DNA from: Bimuria novae-zelandiae CBS 107.79
Lineage: Eukaryota; Ascomycota; Dothideomycetes; Pleosporales; Didymosphaeriaceae
Length of the DNA: 64,000 bases
Reading direction: 5' to 3'
NCBI GenBank assembly: GCA_010015655.1
Contig: ML976659.1
Coordinates: forward strand, 845,360 to 909,359
The notes beneath the pieces are model-generated. The model saw only the letters and a list, made by a program, of their open reading frames with translations, was not told the DNA's origin and made no database searches. Both the position numbers and the translations under genes were made by a program. Positions within the stretch are counted from its first letter, which is position 1; every line of letters begins with the position of its first letter. Shown here piece by piece: positions 1-10,836 of the stretch.

Positions 1-138
1 AACGTTTGGCTCTAATAATGCGTTCGTTCGAAGCTCTGTTCGACTCACCATGCCTGTTCGTTCGTTCGATCCAAAACACCAGAAAACGCCGTTCGGATCG
101 ATTGTTCGGATCGAACGTTCTGTTCGTTGGCAGCGCTG
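1..138 (+). mobile_element. Right end of a hAT-type element, cut by the window edge
   Basis: This stretch matches positions 20204-20341, the right end of the complete hAT-like element described below, with one difference that I can see (a T for a C near position 44). It ends in the same terminal sequence TTCGTTGGCAGCGCTG. The bases that follow, CATAAGAG, would be its 8-bp target duplication, but the left end lies outside the window. It carries the same TTCG-rich subterminal repeats. Confidence 0.88.
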
Positions 139-942
139 CATAAGAGTGGTAACTCAGACTTCCATCGCTCCACCTACGCGCTGGTTCCCATCACAAGCAT
201 TTGCACGTGTTAATTGTTGTTCATAATTTAGCGTTTGTTACGTACTAGTGGCACAAAAATGCCAGCGAAATCACCGCTCTGTTCGTTGATTGCTAACGGG
301 CGTCTTCCCGTTTGCGAGCGCTGCTGCTGGCAAATCAACCGAAATTCTCGCCAATGGGACATGATATCGGAAACCGGCTGGCAACCCTATTGGTTATTCT
401 GTACTAGTTGCCATGCCACAGCAGTATCTCGAATTACTCTCGTTCACTGGAAGTTCAGCGGAAGGACAGGCCATGTAAAAAAGAGGGGCCTCGGGGAAGT
501 TTTATGTAGGTTGTTGCTCACATCTTGATCTATTTGAAATATGGAAAAGATGTCTTGTTCTCTTCGGAACCTCGTGGAGACACGTAAGTTCAGACGTTTG
601 CCCGGAACGATCAGATTCCCAGCACTGACGAATTAGTCTACCTGCATGCTGGAGGATGATACGTGCAAGTCGTGGTGACATGCCCATTTCCCTTAGTTCA
701 TGACATCCAGTGAGTGGGAGTGTGCCATATCAACCCCTTTCTAGAGTAAACAGAAGAGACGCCTTAAATGGCACGTCTCGCCTTCCTCCGACATCTTTCA
801 AATCAGGTCATTCATCTGCAGCTTCTCATACCCACGGCGCTGTCGGTCCAAGTACTCCCAAACCCACCCATACTCCTGTCAATCATCGCACACTAAGCAC
901 AGCAAGTCCACCCACGCCCACGCAACCGCTTGATCACCAACC
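139..942. other. Intergenic, no gene recognised
   Basis: Open frames here are short, overlap on both strands and resemble nothing I know. The last 200 bases are probably the promoter and leader of the small gene that starts at 943. Confidence 0.5.
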
Positions 943-1284
943 ATGTGCGGGAACTACGGCTATTACTGGCCCGCTTGCAACCACGGTAAAGCCTTCCCTG
1001 GCGGTGTCTTCTGCGCCGAACTTCGAGCTCAGTTGTACCGCATCAATGATCCGCGCGAGACGGCGCACAATCCCTTCACCATACCCGAGAGGTGTAAGAC
1101 GAAGTGGTATAGTGTCCCAGGGCTGTGTGAGAGTTGCATTACCTTTTATGCCCAACGGTGGCAGAGCGGAGGTGCGGGAGGGAATGGGTATAATGGAAGG
1201 CAAAGCTATGGTAGAGGGCAAGGCTACGGTGCAGGGCAAGGATATGGTAGGAGTGGAAGTGGAAGTAGATATGCACGGGGGTGA
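943..1284 (+). CDS. Small cysteine-containing protein with Gly/Tyr/Arg-rich tail
   Basis: A 113-residue frame starts at an ATG in a good context (ACCATG). The first 75 residues contain spaced cysteines (MCGNYGYYWPAC, FCAEL, ERCKTKW, GLCESCI) that could bind a metal or form disulfides. The last 35 residues are a low-complexity tail of GQGYG-like repeats. The opening, Met-Cys followed by aromatics and a CNH or CGH motif, resembles a group of short uncharacterised fungal proteins, but I cannot name a family. There is no signal peptide. A longer frame in another phase (710-1291) starts only at GTG and looks like a shadow. No function is assigned. Confidence 0.55.
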   Translation: MCGNYGYYWPACNHGKAFPGGVFCAELRAQLYRINDPRETAHNPFTIPERCKTKWYSVPGLCESCITFYAQRWQSGGAGGNGYNGRQSYGRGQGYGAGQGYGRSGSGSRYARG

Positions 1285-2390
1285 AGGATAATGAGGAGTC
1301 TTGAGGATGGATTCAGGTTGGAGCTCGGGAACTTTTTAAGCCATGCTACAACGAGTTACAATATATTCATTTGTGTGGACAATTTAATATCAAGGAAGTC
1401 ATACCCAGGGCAATCTTGCCTTTGATCGTTTGAGGGGAAAGCAGAGAGATCGCCCAGATTGCGTGGCTGGTTTAATCTTGTCCTTGAGACCCCGTCGGTC
1501 GGTTTTATCTTTTTGTTCAATTACGTTGGCCTTGTGTGTCATAACCTGTCGTACACCCCCGCTTTGTTTTTGGGCAGTGTACATAGACTAAGCGGCAATC
1601 CCCTCACTTCCCTCTTCGCTCTCAATATAGGACCTCCGAATGGAGTACCCATACGAGCACTCCAAACTCTTATCGTCCGCTTATTTCCGACTGCTTGAAG
1701 AGCGCCACCGTCGTAAAGAGGTCCCCTAAAGTTAGAAGACTATGCGACTGTATAGTCCTTGCATTATCAAGTGCCTAGGGCTTTATTAGTGAAGTGATCT
1801 AATGTTTCCAGTTATGGTGTGTATTTCATCAATTCATAATCACAATGATATATTAGAATATATGCTGGCTTAAGGTAAGTTTCTAAAATGTCGCTTAGTG
1901 GTACGAGATTCGCAATGCACATCAACCATTCCAAAATAAGAGGAGGAATGCAGCATCCGATAACATCGACTAAACGAATTAGAATGCGAAAGAATGCTGT
2001 AAAAGACTGGTGGCTTAATTCTTGCGTGCAATATTGCGTTGCATTCCTCGTCACTTACATTCTGTTCAAAATCACAGAGCATTCAAGGGAGGTATATGCA
2101 TTTTCTAGAGTGGGAAGCTACTTCTAGAGTAGGCATCTAGGCTATGATTGATCTCGAAGCATAGCGTGAATTTCTTCGTCGCGCAGCGAATGATGCAGCT
2201 AGCTCTTGAATGACGACTTTAATCTTTCTCGCACCGAACGGTATTGCATAACTTTGAATGCGAGACTGGGTCTTTCTCACAGCGAACGATGCGGGGCGCT
2301 ATTGGACAAGAAGACTTGCATTTTGAAGGCCGTCGATGTTTTTCATCTTGATTCAAGAATTGATTATATTTAAAGGATTGATTACAACAC
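1285..2390. other. Intergenic, no gene recognised
   Basis: This is downstream of both flanking genes, which converge on it. Only short unsupported frames occur. There is some AT enrichment between 1740 and 2130. Confidence 0.5.
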
Positions 2391-4310
2391 CTAGCATTTC
2401 TCCGCATACCTTAAACCATGCCCAAACTTGAATACCGGATTTTCCGTGTCAAAGGGTACGTCCTCCTTACTCGCCTCCACGGCCGCCATGCTCCGTGGTA
2501 AATCAAACGGCAGCTTGCCCATCGGCTGCGCACCCTCAAATCCAAATACGACATCCAAGAATGCGTCGGGGCCCGCTCCAAAATTCGCCAGCAATGCTTT
2601 TGCTGAATCTGCAATTTCGGGGATAGCCGCTGGGCGGTCGAGATAGATGTCGACGATGGTGGGCACAGCGGCATAGATGGCGGCTTGTCGAGCTTTCTCG
2701 GTGGCGTTGTATTCGAGCGATCCAGCATGGTAGGCGGATTCGAAACCCCCGGGACGCGGTTCGTATGGTGCTTGGAGGCGGATGAGGGCGAGGTCGGCTT
2801 CTTCCGGTGTGGACACGAGTGTCATGTTGCGAGCTTCGAGGTGCGATAGCTCAATGCCTTCAACGTAGAACTTAGTATCCTCACTGGCGGTAAGAGGTAA
2901 CATGTTGTCATTGTTCGTGAGCAGGGTGTATGCCTTCCGCTGGGTTTCGTTGCCGATACGGCGGAAGTAAGAATTTCCAACGACGCGAACAGCCTCGTCG
3001 GCGTCCACGAAAGGATTCTCAAAGAGGCCGAGGGTGAACTTCTCGCGGAGTAGACGGCGAACTGAGACGTCCAAGCGCTCTTCGGGAATCACCCCGGTGT
3101 TGACGAGTTCGACAATGAGCTCAGGACGCTGTTCACCTCCAAACTGGTCGACACCCGCATTGAGCACCATAGCCGCACGCTGGAGTTCACTAAGGTATTC
3201 AACACCCCATGCTCGCGCAGGCATGTCCTGTCCTCTGATCACTGTGTCGGTGATGAGACCCCAGTCACTGCAGACGATTCCCTCAAACCCGAGTTCACCA
3301 CGGAGCAAATCAGTGATGATGCCCTTGTTGAACGAGAAGCCCACTTCGTCGTACTCCGTACCAATCGGTCGAGAATAGTAGGGCATCATCTGCCGAGCAC
3401 CAGCAGCTATGGCTGCTTTGAATGGAATGAGATGATACTCCAGATTATTTCCTGGATAAGTTTGGTTCTTCCCGTAAGTGAAGTGGCTGTCCTCGCCGTT
3501 CTCCATCGGTCCGCCACCCGGGAAGTGCTTTGTGATAGTCGATACCGAATGCCGGCCTAGCTCTTCGCCTTGAAAGCCTTTGAGGTAGGCAACAACAAGT
3601 TCCGCCGTCAGGTTGGCATCTTCGCCCATAGTGTTTGCAATCCGAGCCCATCGCGGTTCGGTTACCAGATCAACCTGCGGATGCAGCGCCGTCCGAATGC
3701 CGATCGCCAAGTACTCCTCGCGGGCGATCTCCGCGAACTTTTGCACTAGTTCTGCGTCCCGTAGTGCAGCAAGACCTAAGCTTTCAGGCCACTGTGAGAA
3801 TTGGTTCGCGGCAAAACCTGTTCCAATATTCTCTGTGAAGGCATGCCTCGGGTCTGAAGACAAAGTGATTGGTATCCCAAGTCTGGTCTGCAATGCGCGT
3901 TCCTGTATACGGTTGTACCATTCGGCGTTTGTCCGGACATCGACAACGTCTCCGACCAAGTTGAAGTGGGTCATCAATTTCTCTCCGATCATGTTTTCGC
4001 TGCTGTTGCGCCGCTGTGTGACATTGCCAAGGTCGAGTGTGCCGTTGGGTCCCATTTGTATCTGCGTATGGAAGAGCTGTCCGGCTTTCTCTTCTAGTGT
4101 CATCCTAGACAGAAGATCCTCCACTCGGTCTTCGATGCATAAAGAGGCATCGCGGTAAGGGAGGGTCTCATTTATGCCGCGTGAGAGCAGTGGGTGTGCT
4201 TGCGCTCTTGAAACTGGCTCCGGGTGTGCTAAGGTGGAAGGAACGAGGGCCAATGTGGACAGCAAGGAAACGATTACCTTTCGGCGCCATGTACGGAGGC
4301 TACCCATCAT
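2391..4310 (-). CDS. Secreted glycoside hydrolase family 3 enzyme (beta-glucosidase-like)
   Basis: This is a 639-residue single-exon protein. Residues 1-28 form a signal peptide (basic start, hydrophobic core, then THAHP-like cleavage region), so it should be secreted. The GH3 N-terminal barrel runs from about residue 55 to 400: RMTLEEKAGQL near 69, KHFPGGG at 261, and GIVCSDWG containing the probable nucleophile Asp349. The C-terminal alpha/beta domain follows (about 440-635), with no fibronectin-III tail. Length and organisation fit the compact GH3 class related to plant and bacterial exo-glucosidases rather than the 850-residue fungal Bgl1 type. Several N-x-S/T sequons are present (NETL, NGT, NVT, NSS). 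The substrate (beta-glucosides, xylosides or N-acetylglucosaminides) cannot be settled; the KHFPG motif is also shared with NagZ-like enzymes, but the NagZ KH(F/S)PGxGxxxxD(S/T)H pattern is only partly matched. Two adjacent ATGs (4310 and 4307) could both serve as start. Confidence 0.92.
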   Translation of the reverse strand: MMGSLRTWRRKVIVSLLSTLALVPSTLAHPEPVSRAQAHPLLSRGINETLPYRDASLCIEDRVEDLLSRMTLEEKAGQLFHTQIQMGPNGTLDLGNVTQRRNSSENMIGEKLMTHFNLVGDVVDVRTNAEWYNRIQERALQTRLGIPITLSSDPRHAFTENIGTGFAANQFSQWPESLGLAALRDAELVQKFAEIAREEYLAIGIRTALHPQVDLVTEPRWARIANTMGEDANLTAELVVAYLKGFQGEELGRHSVSTITKHFPGGGPMENGEDSHFTYGKNQTYPGNNLEYHLIPFKAAIAAGARQMMPYYSRPIGTEYDEVGFSFNKGIITDLLRGELGFEGIVCSDWGLITDTVIRGQDMPARAWGVEYLSELQRAAMVLNAGVDQFGGEQRPELIVELVNTGVIPEERLDVSVRRLLREKFTLGLFENPFVDADEAVRVVGNSYFRRIGNETQRKAYTLLTNNDNMLPLTASEDTKFYVEGIELSHLEARNMTLVSTPEEADLALIRLQAPYEPRPGGFESAYHAGSLEYNATEKARQAAIYAAVPTIVDIYLDRPAAIPEIADSAKALLANFGAGPDAFLDVVFGFEGAQPMGKLPFDLPRSMAAVEASKEDVPFDTENPVFKFGHGLRYAEKC

Positions 4311-7300
4311 AGCTACGAGGTGTTGTCAATCTTCGGAATACTGTTCACCTCAAATTCCACAATCCTTCGCATTTTATACACCTCTGTCAATCCACATAGC
4401 CTCGGTATGCCACTTCCGTGCCCCCACATCGAACTCTGTCCAGCCTCCAGCGTCACCACATTGACCTGCCATCGGCAGTTTCTTCGGAAGGTACGATGCT
4501 ACGAAAAACAAGACGATGTGTTGACGGTGGGTGGAAAAGTGTGGTCGCCAAGTTGCCAAGTGTGGAGAATCTGGAGGAGCCTTCCGTTTTTGGGCAGGGC
4601 CCAAGCGTGGTTCCATCCGACAATTCACCTATTGGCTGTAGAAACGCGCAAAACGCGGAGAAAGACACCCCAATGGTTGAACTACCATTATGGTCGGATG
4701 TGGGGGAAATTTGTTCTCCGAGTTCGGTTTACTGTATTCCACGTGGACTTAAGAGTTTTCCTGTCAGGATCGATCTAACATGGATCTCTCGATATAAGTG
4801 GGTCGGTATGGGATTTCAATATTGTGTTGATGCTTGGTTTATGTAAGGGAACATAGCATTAGTTGGTTTTCTAGGACCGAGACGATGTTATGGACTGGAT
4901 CAGACTAGTCTGACGGATGATGGCTAGTTATAACCCACGTCGCGTTCTAGTTAAGGTGGTGTGAGAACCCGCTAAAGCAAAGTCAGTAACATGATATAGT
5001 ATGCCAATTAAGTCGCATACACACAACTGAGTTCCCTCACTGCGTTAACACTCCTGGAAAAGATTTCCAGGCGTGTTCTTATTATTGAATGCCAATTGAG
5101 TATACCTGTCTCGTGCTATCAGGTACTTGATGCAGAACATGAAGGATAATCTTGATGACTTGTTTCCTGTCCAGGAGACCATAAACGCTCCCTTCAGCGC
5201 GATATCATATCGAGAATTATCTCTTGGCTGCAGTGCAAACCGCACTTCCCTGCACTTCCCCGAGAGAGCTGTATCGATATGGTACACGCCACGACCACTC
5301 AACACGAAGTCAGAATGACCTGGACCATAGAAAGTTATATGTTTGACGTGCCGTCGAACCGCGGTCGGTATTCCTGCTGTGATCAGCACCGTGTCGGGTT
5401 TTCATTCCGTGAAAGTGTCAGTGTCTAGGACGAGCGTGGTTGGTTCATCGTGAGTGGCTTCTGTGTTGGTAGCTATTCGGCTCCTCTGATCCTCATTGTG
5501 AGAGTAGTCAGTAGGACCTTTGACCCATTATGACAGTGAGGCTGAAAATCATCTGTACCTTTGCTGTGAGTGATTTCCGGCTTCAACACATGGTGACTAT
5601 CCGACCGCGAAGACGGGTTGGTGCATCAAGGCTGCTTTTCTTTATACGTATCAGGTAAGACGAGTGCAAAAGGTGGGTAGTGATCGACCCAGTACAAAAA
5701 GTAGAGACAAAGTGTGTTCCCCCGAAGAACTGTTCAAAAAAAGTGTTTATATGTAGAGCAAATATTCGCACCAAAGTGGGATGGAACCGTGAGTAATCAG
5801 TATCCTGTATGCCCTCAGCAAGAAACGGGATGATTATCCTGATCATGAAGTCAGAATCGTGACTGAACAGGCTCCTGGGCAGTTCTAAACCCCACCACCG
5901 GACATGAATCCTGGCTAGTCTACCGTCTCTTCTCGCACTAAAACGGTAGTTCCTCATTACCAAGACCAAACCCGTCGGTAAGGGTCTTTTAGCTGGAAGT
6001 AGAAGCGTTGGTCGTGGGCTAGGGACCGGAGAGGCTGACAAAGCATATCCGCCGTACTCCGAGTTGTAACGCGATGATGAATTGGCGCCCAAAGCAAGTA
6101 CTCTAGATGAACACTCGCCTCAAGTAACATTGACCCAAAGCTGCTTTCAACAGAAAGCTAGAGAGCCGCATACGGGCTACGCTTCCTAAGCTGATCATTT
6201 CCATGGGCACAGTGCGCCGCGGAGAGTGTCACTCCATGATTGGGCTCGCCCGTCACCTACCTTGGGCGCAATCGGCGGACTATTCGGAACCGGCACCAAT
6301 GTCCCGTGAGCATAGTCCCCCGCGTGATCCAGGCGCCAATTAGTGAGCGTCTACTTCAGGCGGACCATAGACTAGGAGACCCTGCATACAGGAATGAAAT
6401 CTCGTCGCACAACATTCAGCATCATCGTCGTGCTGGAACGGAGTGCAAGGTGAGGCAGCCCACGGTCATACCGAACACCTTCGCCAACCAAGAATCTGAC
6501 GTGCATATTTTATTGATGCGCGCTAGAGTGGCATGCATGTGTGGCCCAAAATGCAGCCTCTTGTTTTAGAATGCGGCAGCCTGGAGAGATAGCCCCGCCC
6601 CTACTATGATGATGTCACTCGGTTAGACCCTGAATTGATCTACACAGCGTCAAAATATTGTGATGCAGGGAGAATGCCCATCAAGCTGTATTGCCAATTT
6701 GCCATGAGCACGCAAAATGACAGATTCCCTGCTGCAGACTCCGTGGTGACGCGCAAATAAGGAACATCACGGGCGCTGCCTTGCCTGGCTGCTTGCGTAC
6801 AGGACACAACAACCTACGGCTGCGCGCTGGGCAGTGCCCACTCGGCTACAATGCATTCACATGGCGGCGTCCCGCCGTCGTCTAGCGTGCGTTGAGCGAG
6901 CCTCTAGCATCTTTTGCTAGGCTCTCACGATATCGAAGCTTGGAACACATGCCGGGGAATCCGTCCGCGCAGGGCCGGCGGTTGCAAGCAGCGTCCTCGC
7001 TGGCGTGATATCCGAAGCGGCGAAAAGCACATAGATATCTCTAGCGGAACCCTGACGTAAACTTGTCTTTCTTTATATTTGTTGCCTCTTACGTACTTTT
7101 GCGGATAGCATCGTGATCTCGCACATCCCTGGAGTCGTCGACACACGCCTTTCGCGGAAATTTGACCAGCGATCAGAACCATTGACGACCAGGATTGCGG
7201 ATTGTGTCCCCAGCGGCATTAGCATTCACCCTTGCACAGCGCTACGGGCCAGCTGCGAGATCTCCCGTCGGGCCACACCGTCATCGTCGAGCTCCAATCT

Positions 7301-7919
7301 GGGGCAGCTAGAGAGGGCCAAAAGACACCATCCACGTAACACGGCAGGACGTTCGCGCGAGCGGCCAGTGACGCTGCCAACCGAGCACCGCCAACAGAGC
7401 GTATGATTTTCCACCGCGAGCGCGCAGAGCGAGGCAGAGGCAGCAAGATGGGTGCGATTGAGGTGAGTGAATTGCCCTCCCAGCATTCCATTCCATTCCA
7501 TTCCATTCCTGCACTGGCACCGCACCAGCAATCTCGGGTACCAGCAGGGCCAGCGAACGGCTTTGACGCACGATACAACGTTTGATGGCGTAGGGTTTCT
7601 GGGGTATGATGTCGAACCCGGACGTCATAGGGTAGGGCACGGGCCCGCCTTCATGACGCAGAACGGCCGAACTCTCACCTTGTTCTGCCCGTCCAGCATC
7701 GTCCCGGCGCTGCTGCATGACCTCTCTGGCCTCCCGAGCGCACCTTCTTTCCCCTTCTTTGCCCTCTCAGACTACCAGCCGCCTGCCCGACCGAGACTGC
7801 TCCTGTATCTGCGTCGCAGCTGCCATTTCACCGCGGTCTCTTCTTTGAGCGCCTACCCCGCTCTCCTCACCTCAACCAAAATTCCATACACACCTCCCAA
7901 ACGCACGCACACGACTAAA
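4311..7919. other. Long intergenic region, no gene recognised
   Basis: These 3.6 kb separate the divergent GH3 and kinase genes. Frames up to 169 codons exist (for example 5583-6092 minus) but start at non-ATG codons, have no recognisable composition and overlap others. The last 500 bases, CT-rich on the plus strand just before 7920, are probably the kinase promoter and 5' leader. I see no tRNA and no repeat apart from the microsatellite at 7485. Confidence 0.5.
7485..7509 (+). repeat. (ATTCC)5 microsatellite
   Basis: Five uninterrupted copies of ATTCC lie in the upstream region of the kinase gene. They look like simple-sequence DNA. Confidence 0.9.
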
Positions 7920-10170
7920 ATGGCCGCAATACAGAACTTCAAGAACTTCCTGCGTCACGGCAAGCAGGCCCGCGCAAACGCCCCGCACGCCGAAGCCACG
8001 ACCAACGTGTCCAATGTCCACGCACAGCACCAGCCTGCGAGGCATAACAACCACCCCGAGCCGCACCATGCCGGCATCAGCGAGCCCGTCATGCACCAGA
8101 ATCCGGCACAGCACAAGGTCGCGCCGCACGGCGACTACTCCGTCGGCGCCACCGACAACCGCAACATTGCCGCACAGGCGGGAGACGTCGCAGCGCGGGC
8201 CGCGGGCGACAAGCAGAAGCAGCAGGCCGCCGCCGCAAAGAACAGGGACATCGACCCTACCGTGCTCGAGCGTATTGTGGCAGAGGAGCGCGAGGCCAAG
8301 GGTAAGCTACCGCGGTATCCCGGCCTGGAGCGCTGGACACTGCTTGAGAAGATGGGCGACGGCGCCTTTAGCAACGTCTACAAAGCACGTGACAACGACG
8401 GCCAGTACGGCGAAGTAGCCATCAAGGTGGTACGCAAGTTTGAGATGAACTCGAGCCAGGTCAGTGCCCCCCGTTAGATTGCCCCTTCCTGCCCATCTCC
8501 TTTGGTCGTCACCCCTCTCCCCTGCTTCACGAAAGGTCGGCTGGTGTGTCGCAGCTACCAACATATGGTCTCGGTGTAGGGCGATAACCACATGCATCCG
8601 GACTTCAAGAAGGCGCCAAAAACGGTCGAGGTGCGCACATTCCAGGCTCACGCGCGGTCCCGGCAGCATCGGCCTCTCCCCACAACACTTGGTTAGAGAG
8701 GCAGACACTGACGTAATGGCCTACAGAGAGCGAACATCCTCAAGGAGGTGCAAATCATGCGACAACTGGACCACCCCAACATTGTCAAACTCCTCGACTT
8801 CTCCGAATCTCGGCAATACTACTACCTCGTTCTGGAGCTGTGCCCCGGTGGCGAGCTTTTCCATCAGATTGTCCGCCTGACGTACTTCAGTGAGGATCTG
8901 TCACGGCACGTCATCGTCCAGGTGGCCAAAGCGTTACAGTACCTGCATGAGGAAGCAGGTGTCGTTCATCGGTATGTTAACACTGTCTCCGCCATAATCC
9001 TCAGGTGCTGACTCACGCTCCAGTGATATCAAGCCAGAGAACCTCTTGTTTTACCCTACTCCTTTCGTTCCTACCCGTAATCCAAAGCCGCGGGGTCCTG
9101 ATGACGAGGACAAGGCGGACGAGGGTGAGTTCATCAAGGGTAGGGGTGCCGGAGGTATCGGCTTGATCAAGATTGCAGACTTTGGTCTGTCCAAAGTCAT
9201 CTGGGACAGCCAAACTATGACGCCATGTGGTACGGTCGGCTACACTGCGCCTGAAATCGTGAAGGACGAGCGTTATTCAAAGAGTGTGGACATGTGGGCA
9301 CTGGGATGTGTCCTGTACACTCTCCTCTGCGGTTTCCCGCCATTCTACGACGAGTCTATTCAGACACTTACCGAGAAGGTTGCACGCGGCCAGTATACAT
9401 TCTTGTCGCCGTGGTGGGACGACATCTCCAAGCCCGCTCAAGACTTGGTCTCGCACTTGTTGACTGTGGATCCTGAGAAGCGATACGACATCAACCAGTT
9501 CCTCAACCACCCCTGGATCAGGGAGGCTGATGAGATTACCTACGCAGCTCACGACGCACCGCCCCTGGCCACTCCGGCTGCTCTCCAGCAGAAGCAAGAC
9601 TCGTATGAGGCTAGTGGAAGTGGAAACGCGCTTCAGCAGAACTTTGCTTACTTGGAGTCCCCCGGGGCCAAGCGACAAGACTTCCGATCGCCCGGTGCCA
9701 TTAACCTACGAGAAGTGTTCGACGTTGGGTACGCTGTCCACCGACAAGAAGAGGAGGGCAAGAGAAGGAAGAACTTCAAACAAGGTTATCGGGGCGCCAA
9801 TGCTATCAACTCGTTGAATGCTCTGGATGAGGATGAGGACGATGAATTCTCGGCTGAGTCAGCACCATATGATGCATCAGCACAACATCCTCCTGCGAAG
9901 CTACCAAAGTCGCAAGCGTCTGATGTCTCCGCCATGGAGCAAAAGATGCGCAATACATCTCTATCTGCTGCCGCACAAGCACGTAGCGCCGCCGCACCTC
10001 GACAAGAGCGTGGTTATGGCCAGCACTCGCCCGCCGTCGCCGCCGCAGCTAAACGCCAGGTGAAGAACAAGGGTGCATTTGAGCTGAGCTTAGATAACGC
10101 GACACTTCTTGGCCGAAGGCACAAGAAAGCTCCCGAACCTAGCGGGCTGCGAGCGGAGGTTTCGACATGA
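7920..10170 (+). CDS. rck2: Rck2/Srk1-type stress-activated serine/threonine kinase
   Basis: The CDS is join(7920..8459, 8580..8630, 8727..8971, 9024..10170), 660 residues. The gene has three GT-AG introns and a tiny 51-bp second exon encoding GDNHMHPDFKKAPKTVE; frames and phases agree at every junction. Kinase landmarks in order: Gly loop GDGAFSNVY, VAIK lysine, HRDIKPEN (split by intron 3), a family-specific insert FYPTPFVPTRNPK with an acidic DDEDKADEGEF stretch, ADFGLSK, CGTVGYTAPE activation segment, then DMWALGCVLYTLLCGFPPFY. The insert and the PWWDDIS segment are hallmarks of the fungal Rck2/Srk1 MAPKAP-like kinases of the CaMK group, which act downstream of the Hog1/Sty1 MAP kinase and affect translation under osmotic and oxidative stress. 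The C-terminal 200 residues are low-complexity and likely regulatory. It is a soluble cytoplasmic/nuclear protein. I am confident of the family; direct MAPK regulation here is inferred from the family. Confidence 0.93.
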
Positions 10171-10836
10171 CAACCAAGCTTGGCGAAAGATTGGTGAACG
10201 TACACGAAATGGTACTATGACGAAAAATGCATGGGCGTGATAGGTGGCTTTGGATTTCCTTTCCAGTCGTTTCTTACAGGCCACCGACCTTCCCCCTTTT
10301 CCTTTACCCTTTGATTGACGAAGTTCCCCCTTACGGATATGGATATGGCCATGCATATTGCACACGTTTAGTGGTCACAGATGAGAAGGGGTGTGATCTT
10401 GAAGGAGAGCATTTTGTACACGCAACAGGCCCTGTTAGAGAGCATTTGCGGCCTGTTAGACAATTTGGATGGTAGCGTGAGTACCTGCACGTTAGCTAGG
10501 TAGCTACAGCAATCAATGCATAATCGTTGTGAATGGAGATTAATGTGGAGCGTAGCCAATTTTGGTGAATGGTTTCAATTGATCTCCATGATTTGTATGC
10601 CTAATGCTCGGTGTTGCGCCAAGAATTCTCGGATTTTTCTAACACTAGAGGGTCCAGACGGTCAGGTACAACGCAGGTGCAGTCAGCCATTGTATCACTC
10701 GTCCAGGGTCAACACACAGAACTAAGACAATGCTGAATAGAGCTGTCTTACCCAATCTTGTACCTTTATGATTGGGATTAGAGCTCTTCAATGAAACATT
10801 TACGGGGCGTCCCATCATGATGCTGAGCTGGGTATC
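10171..10836. other. Intergenic between two convergent genes
   Basis: This contains the 3' untranslated ends of the kinase gene (plus) and the unknown gene (minus), together with the dispersed repeat at about 10640-10800. No coding frame is convincing. Confidence 0.55.
10640..10800 (+). repeat. Dispersed ~150-bp repeat, intergenic copy
   Basis: This region resembles the inside of the intron at 63304-63494. The core, 10664-10765, is bounded by AGGTACAA and its inverse TTGTACCT and is 102 bp long, exactly as long as the copy at 63343-63444. Blocks such as GCAGTCAGCCA and CTTACCCAATCTTGTAC are shared; overall identity is roughly three quarters by eye, and weaker similarity extends on both sides. 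It could be a decayed MITE. Confidence 0.75.

Noticed and set aside
710..1291. 193-codon frame overlapping the small cysteine protein
   Set aside because: It starts at GTG, is Thr/Pro/Ser-rich in a way expected of an off-frame reading, and the 943 frame has an ATG in good context and a Cys pattern.
5583..6092. 169-codon minus-strand frame
   Set aside because: There is no ATG at its start, no recognisable domain, and it lies in a region with many similar overlapping frames.
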